Part shown: positions 1 to 8,184 of the stretch, in pieces | Numbering within the stretch: position 1 is the stretch's first letter | Layout: every line of letters starts with the position of its first letter | Origin: Kistimonas asteriae | GTDB taxonomy: Bacteria; Pseudomonadota; Gammaproteobacteria; Pseudomonadales; Endozoicomonadaceae | Reading direction: 5' to 3' | Assembly (NCBI RefSeq): GCF_018263925.1 | Contig: NZ_JAEVHF010000028.1 | Coordinates: 1 to 53,873, forward strand | DNA length: 53,873 nt | The notes under the pieces: model-generated | Database searches by the model: none | The model's input: only the letters and a program-made list of their open reading frames with translations | What the model was told of the DNA's origin: nothing | Program-made: the position numbers and the translations under genes

Positions 1-127
1 ACGCTTTTAAATGAGCAAGCGTTTTATTGCCCGGATCAATATCGAGGCATTTAACCGGAAGTTCTTTTTCAAGACCATATTGGGCAATCATTGCGTTGAC
101 AAAACTTTTACCGATCCCGCCTTTTGC
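1..127. repeat. Terminal overlap of circular assembly, left copy
   Basis: These 127 bases are identical to 53747-53873. Both copies hold the same part of traL, and the reading frame continues perfectly when the ends are joined. A 127-base exact end overlap is the usual mark of a circular contig from a k-mer assembler, so this is an assembly overlap rather than a biological terminal repeat. The molecule is then a circle of about 53,746 bp. Confidence 0.95.
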
Positions 128-154
128 GTTCAGGGCACAATGAATCGTTGCCAT
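1..154 (-). CDS. traL: TraL-like conjugal transfer P-loop ATPase, 5' part (gene crosses the contig join)
   Basis: This is the start of a gene that continues from 53746 down to 53172. Joined, it encodes 242 residues. The ATG at 154-152 follows a good ribosome binding site (TAGGAG). The first residues contain a deviant Walker A, NAKGGIGKS (residues 9-17), typical of ParA/MinD-like ATPases. IncP TraL has the same motif near its N terminus and sits between traK and traM, as here. Its precise role in transfer is not established; it lies in the leading region that enters the recipient first. Read alone at either end it would wrongly look truncated. Confidence 0.85.
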   Translation of the reverse strand, partial: MATIHCALNAKGGIGKSFVNAMIAQYGLEKELPVKCLDIDPGNKTLAHLKA

Positions 155-164
155 CTCTTATCTC

Positions 165-545
165 CTAAATTAAATCGTCATCTTCAATTGAGCTGGTGTA
201 CGTAAAGGAACCCGTTTCAGCTGTCGCTTTTTTGGGTTCACTTTTCTCTGGCACGGGTTCTTCTTTTTTCGGACTTTCAACTACAGTTGATGTTTCTACA
301 GGTTTTTGGGTGTCTTTCTGTTTGATGTATCTTTCGATATATCGTGCGAACTGGACGTATTGAATGTGAATGGCACCTTCAGAAGATAACTGCATCCAGA
401 TCTGACGGGCATTCCAGCCTTTGTCCATTGCCTCAGAAATTTCATCCATTAAAGCCAGGAAAGCGACCTTGCCATCACCTTTCGATGGTTTGTCAGATTG
501 CCCCTTTCTGGCGGCCTGTTCCAATCGTTGGGTCAATTTCGCCAT
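165..545 (-). CDS. traK: TraK-like oriT-binding relaxosome protein
   Basis: 126 residues, directly beside oriT and divergent from traJ, exactly the position of traK in IncP plasmids. The N-terminal 75 residues (VAFLALMDEISEAMDKGW followed by an IWMQL segment) resemble RP4 TraK, which wraps the bent DNA next to nic and helps TraI/TraJ form the relaxosome. The C-terminal third is low-complexity and rich in Lys, Glu and Pro, ending in an acidic tail, so probably disordered. No strong ribosome binding site precedes the ATG. It starts the leading-region operon traK-traL-(toxin-antitoxin)-traM-trbM. Confidence 0.8.
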   Translation of the reverse strand: MAKLTQRLEQAARKGQSDKPSKGDGKVAFLALMDEISEAMDKGWNARQIWMQLSSEGAIHIQYVQFARYIERYIKQKDTQKPVETSTVVESPKKEEPVPEKSEPKKATAETGSFTYTSSIEDDDLI

Positions 546-908
546 TTGTCATGCTCATCACTTGCCTTGGAAGGGGAGAGTGAGTCTCCGGTTACGGGTA
601 GTACATTATAATACATTCTAGATACACGAACAGTATAGCATACTACATTTATAGTACATCATAGTATATCGAACCCGTTCCCCGCCTGGAGTAACCCAAA
701 ATACCGCTTTTTGGGTGCTAATAGACGTCTTTTTTCACATAATACAGTAAAGTAACTCAGAACTACAGGGCAGGATGTGTAATGTAGGCCTACATAGCGT
801 AGCTATCTAGTCCACATTACCCACCTTATTCGCCGCTATGCGGCTCAACGTATCCTGCTCTGCGAGGCACAAGGCGACTACCGTCGCTAAAAACCAGAAC
901 CCGGAGAA
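546..908. other. oriT: Origin of transfer (oriT), IncP type
   Basis: The intergenic region between divergent traK and traJ matches RP4 oriT as I remember it in two blocks. The first, GGGCAGGAT-N7-GTAGGCC (768-790), is the nick region: on the minus strand it reads CATCCTG^CCC, placing nic between 771 and 770. An inverted repeat ATAGC-GTA-GCTAT (794-806) sits where TraJ binds in RP4. The second block (826-866, including CTCAACG and CTGCTCTGCGAGGC) carries a second inverted repeat GCCGC-TAT-GCGGC (832-844). AT-rich repeats with TACAT cores (600-665) are probable TraK sites, and ACCCAAAA-N7-TTTTGGGT (694-716) is a further hairpin. Nicking the minus strand makes traK, traL and the toxin genes enter first and the relaxase operon last. 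Confidence 0.85.
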
Positions 909-914
909 ATGGGA

Positions 915-1283
915 ATGTCAGAGAAAGATCCGAAGCCAGACAGCCGTCGTGAGAACTCGCCACTCAGGGTGTACTGCACGGAAGAAGAGAAGGAGATGAT
1001 CAAGGCCAAGGCCAAAGGGTGTGGCTTGACCGTTTCAACCTATCTTCGAAATATCGGAATTAACTACGAGGTCAAAGGCATCCTGGATCAACAGATGGGC
1101 CTTGAGATGTGCAAGGTCAACGGCGACCTGGGCAGGCTCGGCGGGTTGTTAAAAATGTGGCTCAGTAATGAAGAGCGGCTTGCCATGTTTGGCAAGGAAG
1201 ATGTCAAAGGCACCTTATTAAAGCTGCTGTCTGACATTGACCAAACCCAAGACAAATTGAAAGAGATTGTGTTCAAGATATGA
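915..1283 (+). CDS. traJ: TraJ-like relaxosome accessory protein
   Basis: About 122 residues. It begins with a ribbon-helix-helix-like segment (LRVYCTEEEKEMI, then STYLRN) and has the NGDLGRLGGLLKMWL motif shared by IncP TraJ and MobC-type accessory proteins. TraJ binds the inverted repeat beside nic and recruits TraI. The ATG at 915 is chosen over the one at 909 because the GGAG site at 903-906 is too close to 909 but eight bases from 915. It overlaps traI by four bases (ATGA), so the two are translationally coupled, as in RP4. Confidence 0.85.
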   Translation: MSEKDPKPDSRRENSPLRVYCTEEEKEMIKAKAKGCGLTVSTYLRNIGINYEVKGILDQQMGLEMCKVNGDLGRLGGLLKMWLSNEERLAMFGKEDVKGTLLKLLSDIDQTQDKLKEIVFKI

Positions 1284-3148
1284 TTGCCAAGCGTGCCCCC
1301 AGGCGAACAGATTCCAAAGACAGCTTTACGCAGCTGGTGTCATACATTGCTGATGAAAAGAATCAGGGCAACAAGGTTGCCGAAATCAGGATCACCAATT
1401 GCGCCAGCGATGATCTGGCTTTTGCAACGCGAGAGATTGAATTTACACAGGCCTCAAATCAGCGAGCTAAATCTGATAAAAGTTATCATTTAATTCTCAG
1501 TTTCAGGGCAGGCGAGAATCCTGCACCGGAAACGCTTGCAGCAATCGAAAATGAGGTTTGTGATTATATAGGACTCGGAGAGCATCAAAGGATCAGTGCT
1601 GTTCATACGGATACTGATAATCTTCACATTCACATTGCTATTAACAAAATTCACCCCAGGTCATTACGGCTGGTCGAGCCTTATTATGACAAGATGAAGC
1701 TATCTGATATCTGTCAGGCAATGGAGCACAAATATAACCTGGAGACAGACAACCATATTTCGGAAGAACGAAAATCGGAAATCACTGGTCGATCTGCCGA
1801 TATGGAATCTCACTCCGGGTTGGAGAGCTTTCTCGGTTATGTCAAAGAAAAGGTTTCCCAGGAAGCGGTTTCATTGCTGGAAAATGGTGCAGACTGGCAA
1901 TCCCTTCATTCTTTGATGGCGAAATACAACCTGGAGATCCGTGAGCGCGGAAATGGTTTGGTTATTGCCAGTAAAGAAAACAGTTTATCTATCAAGGCAT
2001 CATCCGTTCATAAGCACCTGTCAAAAAGTGCCATCACCCAGGTAATGGGTGAATATCAGGCAGCGAATGAATCGGTTAAAGCGATCACTCCAGAGGAAAG
2101 CTATCAGGCCAAGCCACTTCATCAATTAAACGAAGACCGGCAGGCACTATATAGCCGTTACCTGAGTGAAAAGAATGAATCCATTGCGCTCCGCCGTGAG
2201 CAGCTGACCAAAGTCCGAGAAGCCCGCCAGAAGGAATTGAGCGGACTGAAGATCAAATACAAGCATAAACGGGCCGAACTGATCTCTCGCAGAACCGCCA
2301 AACGTGCCATGTATTCCATTCTGAAGATGGAGAGGATTCGGGAAGATGCAGAGATCCGCAGCCGGTACACCCAAATGATGCGCGACAACCAAACCGTTGA
2401 GCCTGTTAAAAGCTGGCAGGAATTCCTGTTATCTGAGGCCGGTCAGGGGAACGAAGTGGCCCTGTCCGCCTTGCGTCGAAACAAGCGCAGGAAGGCCCAG
2501 GAAGCAGACAGCGCTAACTCATTAGAGGCCGCCAAGGTTTCTAAAAAATCTGCTGAAGATTCGATATATACGAAATATACCTTTTTTGTTCATAAGGATG
2601 GCGCAGTCACCTATCGGTTCGATAATGGTGGGTCATTCCGGGATGAAGGAAAGCGTCTGGTACTGGGTGATAACTTCGATAAGAAGTCCATTGAAACCGC
2701 CCTGAAAATGGCCATGGTTAAGTATGGCAACAACCTGAAAATAAAGGGAAGTACAGAGTTTGTCGCACTGGCTGAAAAGCTGGCCAAAGCCAATCGGATC
2801 AAGGTTTCCAGCGCACAGATGGATATCCCGAAAAACATGGAAAATAGTGCCGAAAAGGTGACCGATCAGGTTGAAAAATACATGAAGTCACGGAATAATC
2901 TGATAGATAGGGTTTCCGATATATCGAAACACAGGCTATTTAAAGACACGGATAGCGGCAGTCTTGTTTATAAGGGACAACGCCAACTGGACGACGGAAG
3001 CCGCCTCGCACTATTTGACAATGACAATGAAACACTGTGCTTGCCGGTGACATCGGCGCAGGCCGCAAAGCTGGCCAAAAAATCGGTAGGCAGTGACGTG
3101 ACCATTGACAGGCGAGGACGAATCATCAGCACCAGCAGAGGTTTATAG
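1280..3148 (+). CDS. traI: TraI relaxase, MOBP family
   Basis: 622 residues. It cleaves one oriT strand and stays bound to the 5' end during transfer. The N terminus matches RP4 TraI closely: catalytic tyrosine at Y22 (motif QLVSYIADE), FRAGENP near residue 78, and the metal-binding histidine motif HTDTDNLHIHIAINK with H109, H116 and H118, the RP4 positions. The C-terminal half is long, charged and Lys/Arg-rich, with a conserved domain near the end that may bind DNA. Length is shorter than RP4 TraI (about 730). No TraH frame was recognised inside it. Second gene of the Tra1 operon. Confidence 0.95.
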   Translation: MIAKRAPRRTDSKDSFTQLVSYIADEKNQGNKVAEIRITNCASDDLAFATREIEFTQASNQRAKSDKSYHLILSFRAGENPAPETLAAIENEVCDYIGLGEHQRISAVHTDTDNLHIHIAINKIHPRSLRLVEPYYDKMKLSDICQAMEHKYNLETDNHISEERKSEITGRSADMESHSGLESFLGYVKEKVSQEAVSLLENGADWQSLHSLMAKYNLEIRERGNGLVIASKENSLSIKASSVHKHLSKSAITQVMGEYQAANESVKAITPEESYQAKPLHQLNEDRQALYSRYLSEKNESIALRREQLTKVREARQKELSGLKIKYKHKRAELISRRTAKRAMYSILKMERIREDAEIRSRYTQMMRDNQTVEPVKSWQEFLLSEAGQGNEVALSALRRNKRRKAQEADSANSLEAAKVSKKSAEDSIYTKYTFFVHKDGAVTYRFDNGGSFRDEGKRLVLGDNFDKKSIETALKMAMVKYGNNLKIKGSTEFVALAEKLAKANRIKVSSAQMDIPKNMENSAEKVTDQVEKYMKSRNNLIDRVSDISKHRLFKDTDSGSLVYKGQRQLDDGSRLALFDNDNETLCLPVTSAQAAKLAKKSVGSDVTIDRRGRIISTSRGL

Positions 3149-3150
3149 TC

Positions 3151-5229
3151 ATGGCAGACAAGCAAGCAATCGGTATACCGAATACAGCCTCGCACAAAGG
3201 CCGAAAAAAACTCTTCATCGCTTTTGCCTCCCCCGTGCTCGTTTTATGGATCACCTTTCAGCTGGCCACGCAGCTGATAGCCAAATACCTGAACATCCCC
3301 GGCATCCACGCTCCCTGGAACTGGTATTACTGGTCAGAGGGCTACTACGACCAATACAAGCTAGCGTTTGATAAAGCTTTTGCTATCTCGTTTTCTGCAG
3401 GGCTTTGTTTCCTGTTTGTCTGCATCGGTTGCCTTATCTATCTGAGCCGTCAGGACAGGAAGCAATACCGCTATCTTCATGGTTCTGCACGATGGGCCAA
3501 GCTGGATGAGATCCAGGACGCCGGATTGCTGCCCCGGAGCAAGAAAGATACTCCCGTGGGTGTCTATGTCGGCGGTTTCGTTGATAAGGCTGGCCAACAT
3601 CATTACCTGAGACACAATGGCAAAGAACATATCCTGGTCATTGCACCAACCCGATCCGGTAAAGGCGTTGGTCTGGTATTGCCGACTTTGCTGACCTGGG
3701 TCGATTCAGCAGTTGTTTATGACATCAAGGGAGAGAACTACGCGCTGACTGCCGGTTGGCGGCAATTACACGGCAATAACCGAGTTCTGAAGTTCGAGCC
3801 TGCCGCTATATCAGGATCAGCCGGGTTTAATCCGCTGGAAGAGGTTCGGTTAGATGATGCTCGTGCGGTTGCTGATGTTCAAAACCTTGTGACCATGATT
3901 GTCGATCCTGACGGTAAAGGTCTGCAAGATCACTGGCAGAAAACCGCGCACTCCCTTCTGACAGGAGCCTGCCTGCACTGTCTTTATAAAGGCCGGAACG
4001 AAGGCACACCCGCCTCACTGCCCGAAGTGGCGGCATTGCTGGCCGATCCCGACCTTCCGATAGAGCAGACTCTTATGGAGATGATGGAGTATGAGCACCG
4101 CGACGGAATGCCTCACCCTGTCGTTGCCGCTGCCGCCCGAGAGCAGTTAAACCGCCCGGAAAACGAAGCGGGATCTGTCCTGTCGTCCGCACTGTCCTAC
4201 CTGACCCTTTATCGTGATGAAGTGGTTGCCCAGAACATTCGGAAGTCTGATTTCAAAATTCGTGACCTGATGAATGATGAGAAGCCGGTCAGCCTGTTCC
4301 TGGTTGTCCCACCCAGCGACAAAGAGCGTCTGAAGCCGCTGATCCGTCTGGTCATCAGCCAGATCCTCAGAACACTGACGGAAAAGATGGAGTTTGAAGG
4401 CGGCAGCTCCAAGGCCCACTACAAGCATCGTTTGTTGCTGTTGCTCGATGAGTTCCCGAGTCTTGGCAAGATTGAAATTGTTGAGGAAGCGCTTGGCTAT
4501 ATCGCCGGTTACGGCATCAAGGCGATGCTGATTGCCCAGGACATCTCCCAGATCCAGAAAGCCTATGGCCGTGAAGAGAGTATTTCCGGGGGCTGTCATA
4601 TCAAGAGCGTCTTTGCGCCCAACAAGCAGGAAACCGCCGAGGTCATCTCCCGTCTGACCGGACAGACCACCATCGTCAAGGAGTCGGTGACTACATCCGG
4701 CAAGCGGACAGCCTTCTTTCAGTCCGGTATCTCGACCACTACGCAGGAAGTTCAACGGCCACTGTTGACGCCAGATGAATGTATGCGCCTGCCGGGGCCG
4801 CTCAAGGACAAGCAGGGCAACATCCTCAAGCCCGGTGACATGCTGGTGTTTGTCTCCGGTTATCCCGGCATATACGGCAAGCAGAACCTGTATTTCCAAG
4901 ATCCTGTGCTCGATGCCCGCTCAAAAGTCCCACCGCCGACTACTGTCAGCCTGCCGGTTCAAACCGAAGTGGCTCCAGTAGATTTTGAGGCTGAAACCCC
5001 GGCACCGGAAGCACCCGCCACTGAGTCAACAGCCAGCGAGCCGACCGCGCCGGTAAGTACCGAGGAATCCGCGCCTGCAGAGCCTGAAATGCCGGAAGAA
5101 CCTTCAGAGCCAGAGGCCCAGCCAGAAGAGCCGGAGGTCAAGCCAGAAGATAAGCCGGAAGAGAAACCGCAGGAAAAAGCTAAAACGGCTGCTGTCGCAG
5201 ATCCCGACGTGGGAGAACTCGACTTTTGA
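3151..5229 (+). CDS. traG: TraG/VirD4 type IV coupling protein
   Basis: 692 residues. This inner-membrane ATPase links the relaxosome to the secretion channel. Two membrane segments lie at about residues 20-40 and 75-100. A Walker A motif APTRSGKG lies near 166-173 and a Walker B LLLLLDEFPSLG near 428-440. The last 90 residues are an unusual acidic Pro/Glu/Ala/Lys-rich tail that is probably disordered and could be a substrate-docking or species-specific extension. It follows traI by two bases and overlaps traF by four. Confidence 0.95.
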   Translation: MADKQAIGIPNTASHKGRKKLFIAFASPVLVLWITFQLATQLIAKYLNIPGIHAPWNWYYWSEGYYDQYKLAFDKAFAISFSAGLCFLFVCIGCLIYLSRQDRKQYRYLHGSARWAKLDEIQDAGLLPRSKKDTPVGVYVGGFVDKAGQHHYLRHNGKEHILVIAPTRSGKGVGLVLPTLLTWVDSAVVYDIKGENYALTAGWRQLHGNNRVLKFEPAAISGSAGFNPLEEVRLDDARAVADVQNLVTMIVDPDGKGLQDHWQKTAHSLLTGACLHCLYKGRNEGTPASLPEVAALLADPDLPIEQTLMEMMEYEHRDGMPHPVVAAAAREQLNRPENEAGSVLSSALSYLTLYRDEVVAQNIRKSDFKIRDLMNDEKPVSLFLVVPPSDKERLKPLIRLVISQILRTLTEKMEFEGGSSKAHYKHRLLLLLDEFPSLGKIEIVEEALGYIAGYGIKAMLIAQDISQIQKAYGREESISGGCHIKSVFAPNKQETAEVISRLTGQTTIVKESVTTSGKRTAFFQSGISTTTQEVQRPLLTPDECMRLPGPLKDKQGNILKPGDMLVFVSGYPGIYGKQNLYFQDPVLDARSKVPPPTTVSLPVQTEVAPVDFEAETPAPEAPATESTASEPTAPVSTEESAPAEPEMPEEPSEPEAQPEEPEVKPEDKPEEKPQEKAKTAAVADPDVGELDF

Positions 5230-5756
5230 AAAAGGCATTTAATATCACGGTGATTTTTTTGTTGTTCCTGGTTGTCGATCTGTTGGCGCTTGCCTTTTTA
5301 ATCGGCTACCGGATCAACATGACGGATTCATACCCGCTGGGTATTTATCAGCTGACTGACGACGCCGTGAATAAAGGGGATCTGATTCTCTATTGCCCAC
5401 CGGACACTGAATTATTTCACGAGGCCCAGGAACGCGGTTATTTCAGCTATGGGCTGTGCAGTGGCTTTTTATCGCCGCTGGCGAAAAAACTGGCGGCCTT
5501 ACCCGGCGACCATGTTCGTTCATCCAATGAGGGGATCTATATCAATGGCGTATTACAAACCAACAGCCATGCCTTAACGCAGGATTCAGGGGGGCGAGTA
5601 TTAGAGCCTGTTTCTATTAATGACGTTCTGACCAATAACACCATTTTTATTCTGTCTGATTTCAATCCCGGCAGCTTTGACAGCCGCTATTTTGGCGCAG
5701 TGCCCTATGACGGCATCCAGGGAGTGATCAGACCTGTATGGACGTGGAAGGAGTGA
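5226..5756 (+). CDS. traF: TraF-like S26 signal peptidase for pilin maturation
   Basis: 176 residues. IncP TraF cleaves and cyclises the TrbC pilin. There is one N-terminal membrane segment (residues 8-28), a serine in the SYPLGIYQL motif (S35, matching the RP4 nucleophile region) and a lysine pair (K87/K88) just before LAALPGDHV, the expected Ser-Lys dyad. Its start is a TTG that overlaps the traG stop (TTGA), so it is translationally coupled. It probably works on the trbC product at 44342-44662. Confidence 0.88.
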   Translation: MKKAFNITVIFLLFLVVDLLALAFLIGYRINMTDSYPLGIYQLTDDAVNKGDLILYCPPDTELFHEAQERGYFSYGLCSGFLSPLAKKLAALPGDHVRSSNEGIYINGVLQTNSHALTQDSGGRVLEPVSINDVLTNNTIFILSDFNPGSFDSRYFGAVPYDGIQGVIRPVWTWKE

Positions 5757-5761
5757 TGACC

Positions 5762-7954
5762 ATGCGATTATTTATTGCGGAAAAACCGGACTTGGCTAAG
5801 GCCATCGCAGAGGGGCTTGGAGGGGGGCGATCCGCCGACGGCTACATTGTCTGTGGTGACGATTACGTGACCTGGTGCTTCGGTCACATGCTGCAGTTGT
5901 TCGACCCTGAAGACTACGACGCGAAATATGAAAAGTGGGATATGGCCCACCTGCCCATTGTTCATGTTCCCTGGAAGAAGAAAGTCTCTCCCGACAAGAA
6001 GAAGCAAGTCAAAATCATTCTGGATCTGCTGAAAAAGGCCGACTCGGTTGTTAATGCTGGCGACCCTGATGAGGAAGGCCAGTTACTGGTTGATGAGCTG
6101 CTGCAGTATGCCAAGTGCCGCTTGCCGGTAAAGCGTGTACTGATCAACGATAACAACACGGCAGTTGTCAGGAAATCACTGGCCAATCTCCGCGACAACG
6201 CTGAATTTGCCGGTCTGTCAGCTGCAGCCGAGGCCCGCAGTGTGGCCGACCAGCTGTATGGCTACAACGGTACCCGACTCTATACGCTGGCAGGCCGTTC
6301 AAAGGGTTACTCCGGTGTGTTGAGTGTCGGACGGGTTCAGACGCCGATCCTGGGGTTGGTTGTCCGTCGTGACCGGCAGCATGAATCCCATCAGAAGAGC
6401 TATTTTCACACGATTACCGGCACGTTCGGACTGGCCGGTACTTCCGTCAATGCCCGTTACCAGATCAGCGACAACGATCCCGTTGACGATAAGGGCCGGA
6501 TCATTGATGCCAGTTTTGCAGAGCGTGTAGCGGCAGAGTGCCAGGGCGCACCGGCTACTGTCGCTGAATGCAAGAGCGATATTAAGAAGGAACAGCCCCC
6601 GCTGCCTTATAACCTTCTCAAGTTGCAGGCCGACTGCAGCCGCAAGTTCGGATTGAAGCCTGACCAGGTATTGTCGATCACCCAGACGCTTCGTGAAAAA
6701 CACCGACTGATCACCTATAACCGCTCTGACAGCGAATACCTGTCTGATGAGCAACATGCCGACGCACCGGATGTGCTGGCGGCGATTGCAGGCACCGCGC
6801 CGGTACTGGCCAAAGCTGCAGGCGGGGCGAATCCATCGGTTCGCAGCCGAGCGTTCAACTCCGCGAAGGTTTCCGCGCACCATGCCATTGTGCCTACCTC
6901 AGCCACGGCAGATTTCAATGCCCTGTCAGAGAGTGAGAAGAAGGTTTATCTGCTGATCGCCCGCGCCTATGTCGCGCAGTTCTTTCCCGTGCATGAATAC
7001 CGGGAAACCACCCTGACGATTGACTGTAAGGGCCACAGTTTCAAAGTCACGAGCAAAACCACCCTGTCTCCCGGATGGCTGGCCCTGTACCGGAATGACA
7101 AGGATAACGACGAACTGCCGGAAGATGCCGAGTGTGATTCTGACCTGAGCCAGTTGTCCCAGGGAACATCCGGCACCTGTGAGCAGTGCCGTTCAGAGCG
7201 GAGGGAAACTAAGCCGCCCGCCCGGTACACCATGACTACATTGCTCAAGGATCTCACCCGCGTTGCAAAGTACGTCAATGATCCGAAGCTGAAAAAAATG
7301 CTCCAGGAGAAGGATGCGGACAAGGCCGGAGAGCATGGCGGTATCGGCACCCCGGCAACCCGTTCCAGCATCATCAAGAACCTGTTTGACCGTGGTTTTC
7401 TGGCAGAGAAAGGCAAATCCATTATTTCTACCGATGTCGGCAGGCAGCTATTCGATACGCTGCCAGAGAGGGCGACCGTGCCGGACATGACCGCGCTCTG
7501 GCATGAGCAGCAGACACAAATCAAACAGGGTGAACTCACTGTTGAGCAGTTCATTCATGACATTGTGGCGTATATCACCGAAGAGATTGATCGCGTCAAA
7601 TCCGAAGGGCTGTCCTTAAAAGTTGATCTGCCCAAGTGCCCGACCTGCAAGGAAGGATTTCTGAGAAGTCGGAAAGGGAGTAAGGGTAACTTTTGGGGGT
7701 GTACCAACTACCCCGATTGCAAGGCGACGTTCCCCGATGCAAAGGGAAAACCGGATTTCTCCCCCAGGAAGCCCAAGCCCGCCGCCGTGGTGTCGGAACA
7801 GCACAAATGCCAGGACTGCGGCAAGGGATTGATCCGCCGCCCCGGTAAGAAAAAAGGCACGTTCTTTTGGGGCTGCAGTGGTTTCCCTGAGTGCCGCACA
7901 TCGTATTTCGACAAAGGCGGGAAGCCTGTGTTGGAAACAGCCAAGGCCGGTTAA
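5762..7954 (+). CDS. traE: DNA topoisomerase III (TraE-type)
   Basis: About 730 residues, a type IA topoisomerase that decatenates or relaxes DNA during transfer and replication. The N-terminal toprim domain has RLFIAEKPDLAKAIAEGL and GDPDEEGQ. The catalytic tyrosine is in LITYNRSDSEYL (canonical LITYPRTDS). Two C-terminal zinc fingers of Topo_zn type follow (CPTC...C...C and CQDC...C...C). The ATG at 5762 is preferred over 5738 because AAGGAG lies eight bases upstream. In RP4 the traE gene occupies the same slot between traF and traD. Confidence 0.93.
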   Translation: MRLFIAEKPDLAKAIAEGLGGGRSADGYIVCGDDYVTWCFGHMLQLFDPEDYDAKYEKWDMAHLPIVHVPWKKKVSPDKKKQVKIILDLLKKADSVVNAGDPDEEGQLLVDELLQYAKCRLPVKRVLINDNNTAVVRKSLANLRDNAEFAGLSAAAEARSVADQLYGYNGTRLYTLAGRSKGYSGVLSVGRVQTPILGLVVRRDRQHESHQKSYFHTITGTFGLAGTSVNARYQISDNDPVDDKGRIIDASFAERVAAECQGAPATVAECKSDIKKEQPPLPYNLLKLQADCSRKFGLKPDQVLSITQTLREKHRLITYNRSDSEYLSDEQHADAPDVLAAIAGTAPVLAKAAGGANPSVRSRAFNSAKVSAHHAIVPTSATADFNALSESEKKVYLLIARAYVAQFFPVHEYRETTLTIDCKGHSFKVTSKTTLSPGWLALYRNDKDNDELPEDAECDSDLSQLSQGTSGTCEQCRSERRETKPPARYTMTTLLKDLTRVAKYVNDPKLKKMLQEKDADKAGEHGGIGTPATRSSIIKNLFDRGFLAEKGKSIISTDVGRQLFDTLPERATVPDMTALWHEQQTQIKQGELTVEQFIHDIVAYITEEIDRVKSEGLSLKVDLPKCPTCKEGFLRSRKGSKGNFWGCTNYPDCKATFPDAKGKPDFSPRKPKPAAVVSEQHKCQDCGKGLIRRPGKKKGTFFWGCSGFPECRTSYFDKGGKPVLETAKAG

Positions 7955-7991
7955 TCCGGCCCCGTAAGAATCAGAAGAAAGGAGAGAAACC

Positions 7992-8165
7992 ATGACAGAT
8001 GAACAGATCCAAGCCGCCATCCACGAGAAGACACTGGCCGCTGTCGAGATCCCCGGCCATGAGGTTGAGTGTGATCCCGAGGAAGCGGAGCTGATGGGAG
8101 CCTTTGAGGAAGATGCCCTGAGCGCTGATGACGCTCTGGAATCCGGTATTGACCTAGAAGACTGA
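7992..8165 (+). CDS. traD: Small acidic TraD-position protein
   Basis: 57 residues, strongly acidic, beginning MTDEQIQAAIHEKT and ending in a cluster of Asp/Glu. The ATG follows AAGGAG. It lies between the topoisomerase and the primase, the position of traD in IncP plasmids, and the sequence resembles the small proteins annotated there. No catalytic motif is visible. The function is unknown; the name rests mainly on position. Confidence 0.6.
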   Translation: MTDEQIQAAIHEKTLAAVEIPGHEVECDPEEAELMGAFEEDALSADDALESGIDLED

Positions 8166-8184
8166 CAAGGGGAGTTGAATAACA

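Noticed and set aside
851..858. TATCCTG^C on the plus strand as the primary nick site
   Set aside because: The alignment with RP4 oriT places the nick at the minus-strand site 771/770 beside the TraJ-type inverted repeat; the plus-strand site corresponds to a conserved block that is not the RP4 nick, as I recall it.
4147..4899. A 250-codon open frame on the minus strand inside traG
   Set aside because: It is antisense to conserved coupling-protein motifs, with no family resemblance, and is explained by the high GC content at third codon positions of traG.
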